Shown here: one piece after another, positions 56,203-64,000 of the stretch
Position numbering within the stretch: position 1 is the stretch's first letter
Layout: each line of letters opens with the position of its first letter
Assembly (NCBI RefSeq): GCF_036227485.1
Contig: NZ_CP109479.1
Span: forward strand, 2,480,001-2,544,000
Direction of reading: 5' to 3'
DNA length: 64,000 nt
Source: Streptomyces sp. NBC_01451
Lineage (GTDB): Bacteria > Actinomycetota > Actinomycetes > Streptomycetales > Streptomycetaceae
Position numbers and translations under genes: made by a program
Notes under the pieces: model-generated
The model's input: only the letters and a program-made list of their open reading frames with translations
Told to the model about the DNA's origin: nothing
The model's database searches: none

Positions 56203-57009
56203 CTACGTCCGGAAGCGCCACCCGTGGTCCACCGGCCCGATCCCGCCCCCCAGCGCGAACCCGGCCGCGATCGCCCCGGTGACGTACTCCTTCGCCGCCG
56301 CCACCGCCTCCGGCACCGGCTCGCCCTTCGCGAGCCCCGCCGCGACGGCCGACGCCAGCGTGCAGCCCGTGCCGTGCGTGTGCCGGTTGTCGTGGCGCGG
56401 GGCGCGCAGCCAGTACTCCTCGGACCCGTCCGTGAGGAGGTCCACGGCCTCGCCCGGCAGATGCCCGCCCTTGATCAGCGCCCACTGCGGCCCGTACGCC
56501 AGCACGGCCGCCGCGGCCTCGCGCAACTGCCCCTCCGCCTCGACCCGTACACCCGTGAGCTGGGCCACCTCGTCGAGGTTCGGGGTCGCCACGGTCGCCA
56601 CCGGCAGTAGTTTCGTGCGTACGGAATCCAGCGCCGACGCCGCCAGCAGCGGGTCCCCGTGCTTGGAGACGCCCACCGGGTCGACGACCACCGGCACGTC
56701 CGTCGCCGTGATCAACTCGGCGACCGCCTCGACGAGTTCGGCCGAGGCGAGCATGCCGGTCTTGACCGCCTGCACGCCGATGTCGTCGACGACACTGCGG
56801 TACTGCGCCCGCACCGCCTCCACCGGCAGCTCCCAGGCGCCCTGTACGCCGAGGGAGTTCTGCGCGGTGACCGCCGTGAGCACGCTCATGCCGTGCACCC
56901 CGAGCGCCAGCATCGTCTTCAGGTCTGCCTGGATCCCGGCGCCGCCCCCGGAGTCGGAGCCCGCGACCGTGAGCACGCGCGGAGGCGCGGTCACGAGAGG
57001 CACGGTCAC
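56203..57009 (-). CDS. thiD: hydroxymethylpyrimidine (phosphate) kinase
   Basis: Thiamine pyrimidine branch kinase. 268 residues from GTG 57009 ([32 protein letters not shown]), overlapping the thiL stop as GTGA; another GTG at 57003 is possible. The ribokinase-fold family motifs are [20 protein letters not shown] and [20 protein letters not shown]. Coupled to thiL. Confidence 0.93.
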   Translation of the reverse strand: MTVPLVTAPPRVLTVAGSDSGGGAGIQADLKTMLALGVHGMSVLTAVTAQNSLGVQGAWELPVEAVRAQYRSVVDDIGVQAVKTGMLASAELVEAVAELITATDVPVVVDPVGVSKHGDPLLAASALDSVRTKLLPVATVATPNLDEVAQLTGVRVEAEGQLREAAAAVLAYGPQWALIKGGHLPGEAVDLLTDGSEEYWLRAPRHDNRHTHGTGCTLASAVAAGLAKGEPVPEAVAAAKEYVTGAIAAGFALGGGIGPVDHGWRFRT

Positions 57010-57971
57010 GACTCGATGTCCGCGAAGTGGTCCCAGCCGCCCTTGCTGGTCCACGGCGCCCCGTCGACCGTCACCTGGGGCAGCGCCGACGGGTTGAGGA
57101 CCTCGCCGATCACCTTCCAGCGGGCGGGCAGCTTCACGTCCGGCGGGAAGGTCGCCACGATCGCGTGGTCCTCGCCCCCGGTGAGCACCCACTGCATGGG
57201 GTCGACGCCGACGGCCTGCCCGATGTCGTTCATCTGGGTGGGGATGTCGATCGCGCCCGAACGGATGTCGATACGAACCTTGCTGGCCTCCGCGATGTGC
57301 CCGAGGTCGGCGATCAGCCCGTCGCTCACGTCGCACATCGCGGTCGCGCCGAGGCCGGCCGCCGCCGGGCCCGCGTGGTACGGCGGTTCGGGACGGCGGT
57401 GGGCCTCGACGAAGGCGCGCGGCGAGCGGAAGCCGCGCGAGAGCACCGCGTGCCCGGCCGCCGACCAGCCCAGCCAGCCCGTCACGGCGACGACGTCACC
57501 GGGCCGGGCACCGCCCCGGATGACCGGCTCGTGGTTGCGCAGATCGCCGAGCGCGGTGATGGAGACCATGATCGTGTCCCCTCGTACGACATCACCGCCC
57601 ACCACGGCGGCGCCCGCGACCTGGGCCTCGTCCCGCAGGCCGTCCATCAGTTCGACGGGCCAGGTGACCGGGAGTTCGGCGGGGACGACCAGGCCGAGGA
57701 GCAGCGCGGTCGGTACGGCACCCATGGCGGCGATGTCCGCGAGGTTCTGGGCGGCTGCCTTGCGGCCCACGTCGTACGCGGTGGACCAGTCGCGGCGGAA
57801 GTGCCGCCCCTCCAGGAGGATGTCGGTGCTCGCCACGACCCTGCGGTCGGGCGCGGCGACCACGGCGGCGTCGTCGCCGGGGCCGACCCGGACCGCCGGG
57901 GTGGTGGTGAGCCGGGAGGTGAGCTCCCTGATGAGCCCGAACTCCCCCAGCTCGCCCACAGTGCCCTTCAT
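57006..57971 (-). CDS. thiL: thiamine-monophosphate kinase
   Basis: Last step of thiamine pyrophosphate synthesis. 321 residues, [24 protein letters not shown]-site [46 protein letters not shown], and [21 protein letters not shown] 57971; the frame open to 58460 is unsupported. Leads the thiL-thiD pair, divergent from the RAM-domain gene. Confidence 0.95.
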   Translation of the reverse strand: MKGTVGELGEFGLIRELTSRLTTTPAVRVGPGDDAAVVAAPDRRVVASTDILLEGRHFRRDWSTAYDVGRKAAAQNLADIAAMGAVPTALLLGLVVPAELPVTWPVELMDGLRDEAQVAGAAVVGGDVVRGDTIMVSITALGDLRNHEPVIRGGARPGDVVAVTGWLGWSAAGHAVLSRGFRSPRAFVEAHRRPEPPYHAGPAAAGLGATAMCDVSDGLIADLGHIAEASKVRIDIRSGAIDIPTQMNDIGQAVGVDPMQWVLTGGEDHAIVATFPPDVKLPARWKVIGEVLNPSALPQVTVDGAPWTSKGGWDHFADIES

Positions 57972-58188
57972 AGTCGTACGTCCCCTTCTGGTGCTGTCCC
58001 CGTTGCTGTCCCTGCCCGGTCGCGAGGCCCCGTGGACCTCTGTACGGTCGAGGTGACCGTCAACCTGTACCGCGTGCGCACCCCGGTGCGGGTTCCCGGC
58101 CGCCGCAGGTCTCCCCGTGGCGCGTGGCGACGCGATACCGTGGCGTTCCTTTTCCCCACATGATCCTCGTGGCCGCCCTGGAGGTTCC

Positions 58189-58422
58189 GTGGTACAGGCG
58201 TACATCCTGATCCAGACCGAGGTCGGTAAGGCGTCGACCGTCGCCGAGACGATCAGCAAGATCCCGGGGGTGACCCAGGCCGAGGACGTGACAGGACCGT
58301 ACGACGTGATTGTGCGCGCCCAGGCCGACACCGTGGACGATCTCGGCCGCCTGGTGGTCGCCAAGGTCCAGCAAGTGGACGGCATCACCCGTACCCTGAC
58401 CTGCCCGGTGGTGCACTTGTAG
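58189..58422 (+). CDS. stand-alone Lrp/AsnC ligand-binding (RAM) domain protein
   Basis: 77 residues from GTG 58189 (VVQAYILIQTEVGKASTVAETISKIPGVTQAEDVTGPYDVIVRAQADTVDDLGRL...), after GGAGG. It is a RAM domain without the DNA-binding helix-turn-helix of Lrp regulators. Such proteins may modulate full-length Lrp proteins or act independently. It is divergent from thiL, 217 bases away. Confidence 0.8.
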   Translation: MVQAYILIQTEVGKASTVAETISKIPGVTQAEDVTGPYDVIVRAQADTVDDLGRLVVAKVQQVDGITRTLTCPVVHL

Positions 58423-58436
58423 CCCCCGTCTACCCT

Positions 58437-58946
58437 GTGCCGGTGAACCTCTTCCGTCACCGGCCGCTCGCTCTGCCCGCGCTCGCACTGTTGATCGTGG
58501 TCACAGGCTGCTCCTCAGCAGACGACAACGCCGCGGTCACGGTTCCCGAGCCGGACGGGAAGGCCACGAAGCTGTGCCGGAACCTGGAAGAGGCGCTTCC
58601 GGCGAAGGTGGACGGCCTGAGCCGGGACGATCCCGAGCCCCGGTCCGCACTGACCGCGGGCTGGGGCAGCAGCCCGGCGATCATACTGCGCTGCGGTGTC
58701 GTACGGCCGCCCAGGATGACCGACCCCAAGGTCGCCACCGGCGCGGATCCGGATGCGGTGGGGGGTGAGGTGAACGGGGTCGGCTGGCTCATGGAGAAGC
58801 GGGACGACGGGTCGTCCCGGTTCACCACATCCTCGCGGCTCGCCTATGTCGAGGTGACTGTCCCGTCGGGTCGGGACACCTCGGGGGCGTTGGTCGATCT
58901 GGCTGCCGCCATCAAGAAGACGGTTCCTGTGGGCATTGCCGACTAG
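58437..58946 (+). CDS. DUF3515 family lipoprotein
   Basis: 169 residues. Signal peptide with lipobox: LALPALALLIVVTGCSSADDN, Cys ~25. The rest (KLCRNLEEALPAKVDGLSR, AIILRCGVVRPP) is the actinobacterial DUF3515 family, of unknown function. GTG 58437 was chosen; GTG 58443 is possible. It follows the RAM-domain gene by 14 bases. Confidence 0.82.
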   Translation: MPVNLFRHRPLALPALALLIVVTGCSSADDNAAVTVPEPDGKATKLCRNLEEALPAKVDGLSRDDPEPRSALTAGWGSSPAIILRCGVVRPPRMTDPKVATGADPDAVGGEVNGVGWLMEKRDDGSSRFTTSSRLAYVEVTVPSGRDTSGALVDLAAAIKKTVPVGIAD

Positions 58947-58970
58947 GCGCCTTAGTGGGGCTGTTGCGTT

Positions 58971-59053
58971 GTCGGGTGCGCGTCTGTCGTGGCTGGTCGC
59001 GCACCCGCGGCGGAGCCGCATATCGAATACAGTCCCGCGCCCCCTTGGGGGCG
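58971..59053 (+). repeat. dispersed intergenic repeat, copy C with internal insertion
   Basis: Starts GTCGGG...GTGGCTGGTCGCGCA, as in copies A and B, and ends GTCCCGCGCCCCCTTGGGGGCG. Between them an extra ~28 bases (59004-59031) carry a small gcggc-gga-gccgc hairpin. It fills the convergent gap between DUF3515 and ddlA. The terminal CGCCCCC-TT-GGGGGCG (59038-59053) is a hairpin on its own and can terminate both genes. Confidence 0.7.
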
Positions 59054-59055
59054 TC

Positions 59056-60213
59056 TCACCTCAGGCCTGTTGAGCGGCGCAGGGCCGCCTGTACCAACCT
59101 GTCCACCAGCTCGGGATAGCCGACGCCCGTCTCCTGCCACATCCTCGGGTACATGGAGATCGGGGTGAAGCCGGGCATCGTGTTGATCTCGTTGATGACG
59201 AACTCGCCGTCCTCGGTGAGGAAGAAGTCCGCGCGGACGAGGCCCTCGCAGGACGCCGCGTCGAAGGCCTCGACCGCGAGACGGCGCACTTCCGCCGTCT
59301 GTTCGTCGGTGAGCGGGGCGGGGACGATACCGTCGGCCGAGTCGATGTACTTGGCCTCGAAGTCGTAGAAGGCGTGCGCCTGTACGGGCGGGATCTCGGC
59401 GGGTACGGAGGCACGGGGGCCGTCCTCGAACTCCAGCACCCCGCACTCGATCTCGCGCCCGCGCAGCGCGGCCTCCACGATGATCTTCGGGTCGTGGCGC
59501 TGGGCCTCGGCGATCGCCTCGTCGAGGCCGCTCAGGTCGTCGACCTTGGTGATGCCGAACGACGATCCCGCGCGCGCGGGCTTCACGAACAGCGGCCAGC
59601 CGTGCTCACCGGCGAAGTCGATGATCTTCTTGCGGGCGGCCGACTCGTCGCGCTCCCACTCGCGCGGCCGGATCACCATGTACGGGCCCACCTTGAGGCC
59701 GAACGAGGTGAACACCCGCTTCATGTACTCCTTGTCCTGGCCGACGGCCGAGGCGAGCACACCCGCGCCGACGTACGGGACTCCGGAGAGCTCCAGCAGA
59801 CCCTGGAGAGTGCCGTCCTCGCCGTACGGGCCGTGCAGGACGGGGAAGACGACGTCCACCTCGCCGAGGGCCTTGGGCACCGATCCCGGTTCGCTGTAGA
59901 CGACTTCGCGGTTCGCGGGGTCGACGGAGAGCACCACGCCGCCCTCGCTCGACTCGGCGAGCTGGTCGACGTTCGGCGCCGTGCGGTCGACGATCGCCAT
60001 GCGCTCCGGTTCGTCCGCGGTGAGCGCCCAGCGGCCGTCCTGGGTGATGCCGATCGGCAGGACGTCGTACTTCGTCCGGTCGATGGCACGCAGCACGGCG
60101 CCGGCGGTGACCACGGAGATCCCGTGTTCGGAACTGCGACCGCCGAAGACGACGGCCACACGCGGCTTGCGGGACGGCTGCCCGGGGCTCTGGGGGAGGT
60201 TCTCGGTGCTCAT
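59056..60213 (-). CDS. ddlA: D-alanine--D-alanine ligase
   Basis: Joins two D-Ala for peptidoglycan. 385 residues from MSTENLPQSPGQP (ATG 60213). Motifs: VAVVFGGRSSEHGISVVTAGAVLRA, VFPVLHGPYGEDGTLQGLLELSGVPYVGAGVLASA, VKPARAGSSFGITKV, and INEINTMPGFTPISMYPRM (ATP-grasp). It lies 59 bases after gpsA. No VanA-type substitution is visible, so a D-Ala-D-Ala product is expected. Confidence 0.95.
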   Translation of the reverse strand: MSTENLPQSPGQPSRKPRVAVVFGGRSSEHGISVVTAGAVLRAIDRTKYDVLPIGITQDGRWALTADEPERMAIVDRTAPNVDQLAESSEGGVVLSVDPANREVVYSEPGSVPKALGEVDVVFPVLHGPYGEDGTLQGLLELSGVPYVGAGVLASAVGQDKEYMKRVFTSFGLKVGPYMVIRPREWERDESAARKKIIDFAGEHGWPLFVKPARAGSSFGITKVDDLSGLDEAIAEAQRHDPKIIVEAALRGREIECGVLEFEDGPRASVPAEIPPVQAHAFYDFEAKYIDSADGIVPAPLTDEQTAEVRRLAVEAFDAASCEGLVRADFFLTEDGEFVINEINTMPGFTPISMYPRMWQETGVGYPELVDRLVQAALRRSTGLR

Positions 60214-60272
60214 ATCGCGTTGAGGGTACCCGGTGGTAGGGGGCTGAGTCAGCGCCCGCAGACCGCTGTTGC

Positions 60273-61283
60273 TCAGCGTCGTTCGGGCTTGGCGCTGCGC
60301 GACATCAGTTCCTTGAGGGCCACGACGGGCGGCTTGCCCTCGTGCACGATGCCGACGACCGTCTCCGTGATCGGCATGTCGACGCCGTGCCTGCGGGCCA
60401 GATCCAGCACGCTCTCGCAGGACTTGACGCCCTCGGCGGTCTGCTTGGTGACCGCGATGGTCTCCTGGAGGGTCATGCCCCTGCCGAGGTTGGTGCCGAA
60501 GGTGTGGTTGCGGGAGAGGGGCGAGGAGCAGGTCGCCACCAGGTCGCCCAGGCCCGCGAGTCCGGCGAACGTGAGCGGATCGGCGCCCATCGCGAGACCG
60601 AGGCGGGTCGTCTCGGCGAGGCCGCGCGTGATGAGCGAGCCCTTCGCGTTGTCGCCCAGTCCCATGCCGTCCGCGATGCCGACGGCCAGCCCGATCACGT
60701 TCTTGACCGCGCCGCCGAGTTCGCAGCCGACGATGTCGGTGTTGGTGTACGGGCGGAAGTACGGGGTGTGGCAGACGCTCTGGAGTCGCTGGGCCACGGC
60801 GTCGTCCGTGCAGGCGACCACGGCGGCGGCCGGCATCCGGGCGGCGATCTCCCGGGCGAGGTTGGGGCCGGTGACGACCGCGATGCGGTCCTGGCCCACC
60901 TTGGCGACGTCCTCGATGACCTCGCTCATCCGCATCGCGGAGCCGAGTTCGACGCCCTTCATGAGGGACACGAGGACCGTGTCGGGGGCGAGCAGGGGGG
61001 TCCACTCGGCGAGATTCCCGCGCAGGGTCTGCGAGGGGATGCTGAGGATCGTGAAGTCGGCGTCGCGCGCGGCTTCCGCCGGGTCCGTGGTGGCGCGGAG
61101 GTTCTCCGGGAGTTCGACACCCGGGAAGTAGTCCGGGTTCGTACGCGTGGAGTTGATCGCCTCGGCGAGTTCCGGGCGGCGGGCCCACAGGGTCACCTCG
61201 CAGCCGGCGTCGGCGAGCACCATGCCGAAGGCGGTCCCCCATGATCCAGCGCTGAACACCGCCGCCTTGACCGGCTCGCTCAC
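60273..61283 (-). CDS. gpsA: glycerol-3-phosphate dehydrogenase [NAD(P)+]
   Basis: Makes glycerol-3-phosphate for phospholipids. 336 residues, GTG 61283 (VSEPVKAAVFSAGSWGTAFGMVLADAG), overlapping the plsC stop as GTGA. The nucleotide loop reads SAGSWG where GxGxxG is usual. Catalytic Lys in GCELGGAVKNVIGLAVGIADG, and GDNAKGSLITRGLAE are present. Sits between plsC and ddlA. Confidence 0.94.
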   Translation of the reverse strand: MSEPVKAAVFSAGSWGTAFGMVLADAGCEVTLWARRPELAEAINSTRTNPDYFPGVELPENLRATTDPAEAARDADFTILSIPSQTLRGNLAEWTPLLAPDTVLVSLMKGVELGSAMRMSEVIEDVAKVGQDRIAVVTGPNLAREIAARMPAAAVVACTDDAVAQRLQSVCHTPYFRPYTNTDIVGCELGGAVKNVIGLAVGIADGMGLGDNAKGSLITRGLAETTRLGLAMGADPLTFAGLAGLGDLVATCSSPLSRNHTFGTNLGRGMTLQETIAVTKQTAEGVKSCESVLDLARRHGVDMPITETVVGIVHEGKPPVVALKELMSRSAKPERR

Positions 61284-62239
61284 TTGCCCTGCCCCTCTTC
61301 CTGAACTTCCCGTACGTGTGCTGCTTCTGGCGTTGCGGCTTCTCGTACTGCTTCTTCTTGTACTGCGGCTTCGTGCACCTCTGCTTCGTGCACCTCTGCT
61401 TCGTGCACTGCGGCTTCGTGTGCCGCCGCCGGTCGTGCCCGCGGTCCTTCGCCGGCCGCCTCGGCGACGGCCCTCTCGTGCGCGTCCAACGCGTCCTGCG
61501 CCTCTTCCGCGGCAGTGCGGCGGCGCTGCTCGATCCGCTCCTCGCGCGGGTCGTAGGGAGTCGCGGGCGCCTTCTCGCCGCGGATCTCCTCCAGCAGGCG
61601 GGTGATGTCGGCCATGATGACCTCCGTCGCCTCCTTCAGGAGGTCGGGGCTCATCTCCCTGTCGTAGAACCGTGTCAGGTCCACGGGCGGGCCCGCGAGG
61701 ACGTGGTGGGTCTTGCGCGGAAGGACGTTGAGCTTCCTGGCGTACGGCGGCAGCAGCTCGTTCGCGCCCCACTGGGCCACCGGGATCACCGGGCACCTGG
61801 TCTGCAGGGCGACCCGGGCGGCGCCGGTCTTGCCGGTCATGGGCCACTGGTCCGGGTCGCGGGTGATCGTGCCCTCGGGATAGAAGACGACGCATTCGCC
61901 GCGCTCGACGGCGTCGATCGCGGAGCGGAAGGCGCTCAGCGCGTCGGTGGTCTCGCGGTGGACGGGGATCTGTCCGGTACCGCGCATCATGGTGCCGACG
62001 AATCCCTTCTTGAAAAGCCCGCTCTTCGCCAGAAAACGTGGAACACGGCCGCTGTTGTACTGGTAGTGCGCGTAGGCGAAGGGGTCCGCATGCGAATTGT
62101 GGTTCACCGCGGTGATGAATCCGTCCGCCGCCGGAATGTTCTCCATTCCGCGCCAGTCCCGGTTGATCAGAACCACCAGCGGCGGTTTGCAGATGACCGC
62201 AGCGAGGCGGTACCAGAAGCCGATTCTGCGGCGGGGCAC
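61280..62239 (-). CDS. 1-acyl-sn-glycerol-3-phosphate acyltransferase (PlsC-like)
   Basis: Acylates lysophosphatidate. 319 residues from GTG 62239 (VPRRRIGFWYRLAAVICKPPLVV), 8 bases after AGGAAGG; GTG 62248 abuts it. NHNSHADPF is the HxxxxD motif; FYPEGTITRDPDQWPM follows. A ~100-residue charged C-terminal tail contains a tandem EVHEA repeat encoded by near-identical 15-base units (61371-61420). Coupled to gpsA by GTGA. Confidence 0.88.
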   Translation of the reverse strand: MPRRRIGFWYRLAAVICKPPLVVLINRDWRGMENIPAADGFITAVNHNSHADPFAYAHYQYNSGRVPRFLAKSGLFKKGFVGTMMRGTGQIPVHRETTDALSAFRSAIDAVERGECVVFYPEGTITRDPDQWPMTGKTGAARVALQTRCPVIPVAQWGANELLPPYARKLNVLPRKTHHVLAGPPVDLTRFYDREMSPDLLKEATEVIMADITRLLEEIRGEKAPATPYDPREERIEQRRRTAAEEAQDALDAHERAVAEAAGEGPRARPAAAHEAAVHEAEVHEAEVHEAAVQEEAVREAATPEAAHVREVQEEGQGK

Positions 62240-62454
62240 GCGGGACACCTTCCTCTAAGGCCTGGACCAGGACCTCTGCCGACGGACCCGGGGGCCGCAC
62301 AAGTGTCGCCCCGGGCTTCCGGTCTGTCGAGAACACCGTACGCCCCGGTACCGACACCGCCGGATGGGCTTTGATGACAGCCAGGTGACAATGGTTGCGG
62401 CCGGGAGAGCACCGGAGGAGCAGCCGGGTGGAACGAGGGAGGGACGGAACGCTC

Positions 62455-63093
62455 GTGCAGTGGACAGTGGTCATACCCCTCAAGCCCCTGGCCCGGGCCA
62501 AGAGCAGGCTCGCCGACACCGCCGACGACGGGCTGCGCCCCGGCCTCGCCCTGGCCTTCGCCCTGGACACGGTGGCAGCGGTGCTCGCCTGCGCGGCGGT
62601 CCGCGATGTGGCGGTCGTCACGAACGACGCCCTGGCCGCCCGAGAGCTGGCAGCCCTGGGGGCCGCGATCGTCTCCGACGAGCCCCTGGGCGGCCTGAAC
62701 GCCGCCCTGACGCACGGAACGGCGGCCGTACGGACGCTACGGCCCGACAGCCCCGTAGCGGCCCTGAACGCCGATCTGCCGGCGCTGCGCCCCCTGGAAC
62801 TGGCCCGCGTCCTGGATGCCGCCACCGCATTTCCCCGCGCTTTCCTCACGGACGCGGCCACGGTCGGCACCACTCTGCTGACCGCCCGCCCCGGTCAGGA
62901 ATTGCTTCCGCATTTCGGTCCGCATTCCCGAATCCGCCACCGCGACTCCGGCGCCGCGGAACTCGGGCTCGCCTCGGTGAATTCCGTACGCCAGGACGTG
63001 GACACCGGCGACGATCTGCGGGCGGCGCTCGCCCTGGGCGTGGGGACACGGACGGCGACCGCCGTCGAGGGGCTGCTGATGGCGGGCCAGTAG
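62455..63093 (+). CDS. cofC: 2-phospho-L-lactate guanylyltransferase (CofC)
   Basis: F420 biosynthesis: activates 2-phospho-L-lactate (or related phosphoenolpyruvate) with GTP. 212 residues from GTG 62455 (VQWTVVIPLKPLARAKSRLADTA), the family N-terminus, after GGAGGGA. Nucleotide-binding ALNADLPAL and DAATVGTTLLTARPG follow. A second GTG at 62428 with GGAGGAG gives nine more residues. The other F420 genes are not in this window. Confidence 0.88.
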   Translation: MQWTVVIPLKPLARAKSRLADTADDGLRPGLALAFALDTVAAVLACAAVRDVAVVTNDALAARELAALGAAIVSDEPLGGLNAALTHGTAAVRTLRPDSPVAALNADLPALRPLELARVLDAATAFPRAFLTDAATVGTTLLTARPGQELLPHFGPHSRIRHRDSGAAELGLASVNSVRQDVDTGDDLRAALALGVGTRTATAVEGLLMAGQ

Positions 63094-63102
63094 GCTGCCG
63101 CC

Positions 63103-63306
63103 ATGCAGGCGACCGCGTACACGTACGACGCCGGGACACGCAGCGGCAGTGTGCTGCTCGACGACGGCACCCCCGTTCCCTTCGACGCGCCGGCGTTCGA
63201 CGCGGGCGGGCTGAGGCTGCTGCGGCCCGGACAGCGGGTGCGCATCGAGGTGGAGGGGGAGGGAAGCTCCTCCCGGATCACGCTCGTCACTCTGCAGACC
63301 TTCTGA
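63103..63306 (+). CDS. small beta-rich (cold-shock-like) protein
   Basis: 67 residues: [67 protein letters not shown]. The layout of alternating strands with GxVLLDDG and PGQRVRIEV resembles a cold-shock OB fold but lacks the RNP aromatics. Conserved next to cofC in Streptomyces as far as I recall. Starts 9 bases after cofC, so is likely co-transcribed. Confidence 0.65.
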   Translation: MQATAYTYDAGTRSGSVLLDDGTPVPFDAPAFDAGGLRLLRPGQRVRIEVEGEGSSSRITLVTLQTF

Positions 63307-63345
63307 AGACCTTCTGAGCGCCCCCAAAGGGTCCGGACACGCCGC

Positions 63346-63374
63346 GGGCCGGACTCCCTCGGGGAGTCCGGCCC
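63346..63374. terminator. bidirectional hairpin between cofC unit and hupS
   Basis: gggccggactccc (63346-63358), loop tcg, gggagtccggccc (63362-63374), a perfect 13-bp stem in the convergent gap. No T-run. Confidence 0.85.
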
Positions 63375-63397
63375 GGCGCGTGTATGCCCTTGCGCCC

Positions 63398-64000
63398 TTA
63401 CTTGGTGCGGGCGGTGGCCTTCTTGGCGGTGGTGGTGCGGGCCGCGGACTTGCGGGCCGGGGCCTTTGTCGCAGCCGTCGCCTTCTTGGCCGCCGGGGCC
63501 TTCTTGGCGGCGGTCTTCTTCGCCGTGGCGGTGGTCTTCTTCGCCGCCGCGGTCTTCGCGGTGGTCTTCTTGGCCGTGGTCTTCTTCGCCGTCGCCGTCG
63601 TCTTCTTCGCCGGCGTCGCCTTCTTGGCCACGGTCTTCTTCGCCGCCGTCGCCTTCTTGGCGGTGGTGGCCTTCTTCGCCGCGGCCTTCTTGACCGTTGC
63701 GGCAGCACTGCCGCCGGTCAGGCTGCCCTTGGGCGCCTTCTTGACCGCGACCTCGCCGCCACGCGGGAGCTTCTTCGAGCCGCTCACCAGGTCCTTGAAG
63801 CCCTGGCCGGCACGGAAGCGCGGGACGGAGGTCTTCTTGACCCGAACCCGCTCGCCCGTCTGCGGGTTGCGGGCGTAACGGGCCGGACGGTCGACCTTCT
63901 CGAAGGATCCGAACCCGGTGACCGAGACCCGGTCCCCACTGACCGTCGCGCGGACGATGGCGTCCAGGACCGCGTCGACCGCCTCGGCGGCCTGCTGACG
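63398..64000 (-). CDS. hupS: nucleoid HU protein with lysine-rich tail (HupS), 5' end beyond window
   Basis: The frame is open from 64000 to the stop at 63398 (200 residues seen). HU fold: VTGFGSFEKVDRPARYARNPQTGERVRVKKTSVPRFRAGQGFKDLV. About 120 residues of AKK/TTA-type repeats follow, like histone H1 tails. This matches Streptomyces HupS, active in sporulating hyphae. The N-terminal ~18 residues lie outside the window, so the start cannot be shown. Confidence 0.93.
   Translation of the reverse strand, partial: RQQAAEAVDAVLDAIVRATVSGDRVSVTGFGSFEKVDRPARYARNPQTGERVRVKKTSVPRFRAGQGFKDLVSGSKKLPRGGEVAVKKAPKGSLTGGSAAATVKKAAAKKATTAKKATAAKKTVAKKATPAKKTTATAKKTTAKKTTAKTAAAKKTTATAKKTAAKKAPAAKKATAATKAPARKSAARTTTAKKATARTK

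Noticed and set aside
63398..63700. Repeats in the hupS 3' half as a possible repeat array
   Set aside because: They are codon-level repeats of AKK/TTA in a protein tail and not a nucleotide repeat element or CRISPR.

Overview
This window is chromosomal core DNA of a Streptomyces species. The GC content is very high, GTG starts are frequent, and Shine-Dalgarno sites are GGAGG-like. The genes WhiG (sporulation sigma factor), NsdA (differentiation regulator), four adjacent type I signal peptidases, AmtB-GlnK-GlnD, GlcP, RNase III and a lysine-tailed HU protein (HupS) all belong to this genus. Gene order matches, as far as I remember it, the SCO5556-SCO5630 region of S. coelicolor. I recognise no insertion sequence, prophage, CRISPR array, tRNA or rRNA. 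About 61 genes are called. Most lie on the minus strand, so reading from high to low coordinates follows transcription.

1-4.4 kb (minus): rpsB-tsf, then pyrH-frr-cdsA (ribosomal protein S2, EF-Ts, UMP kinase, ribosome recycling factor, CDP-diglyceride synthase, cut by the window edge). 4.6-6.9 kb: a secreted M23 peptidase (plus), a TetR regulator and whiG. 7.2-12.2 kb (minus): dprA, comM, yraN, a DUF2469 gene and a Nudix gene, all in tight series behind sipZ. 12.3-15.0 kb: sipY, sipX and sipW. 15.1-17.7 kb: the rpsP-khpA-rimM-trmD-rplS translation cluster. 18-21.4 kb: a SprT-like protein, a short archaeal/eukaryotic-type prolyl-tRNA synthetase and a divergent methyltransferase. 21.6-29.2 kb: ffh, glnD-glnK-amtB with a GlnR site, and nsdA. 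29.7-34.4 kb: a degenerate primase/polymerase-like protein, ftsY, an F420/FMN-type (LLM) oxidoreductase and the glucose permease glcP. 34.6-39.6 kb: smc, a 67-residue coiled-coil protein and acylphosphatase. 39.7-41.4 kb: a CAP-domain protein and an HxlR regulator. 41.4-48.9 kb (minus): recG, rsmD-coaD, a DivIVA-like protein, yceD-rpmF-rnc and mutM. 49.0-53.8 kb (plus): an Hsp90-family ATPase translationally coupled to a 986-residue TPR protein. 53.9-64 kb: DAK2 kinase-like protein, rpmB, thiL-thiD, a stand-alone RAM domain, a lipoprotein, plsC-gpsA-ddlA, cofC, a small beta-rich protein and hupS (5' end beyond the window).

Most genes serve translation, protein export (Ffh, FtsY, four signal peptidases), envelope lipid and wall precursors (CdsA, PlsC, GpsA, Ddl), nitrogen and glucose uptake, and chromosome maintenance. 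The less ordinary signals are the Hsp90-TPR pair, the paired TTCAAGTCTTGAA-type operators at glcP, the palindromes before the HxlR and LLM genes, the low-complexity insertion in the SMC hinge, the Q/Y-rich tail on the DivIVA-like protein, the rpmB leader hairpins, and a dispersed intergenic repeat present in three copies. Gene ends, starts and motifs come from reading the sequence. Family and pathway statements are from general knowledge, and no database search was run.
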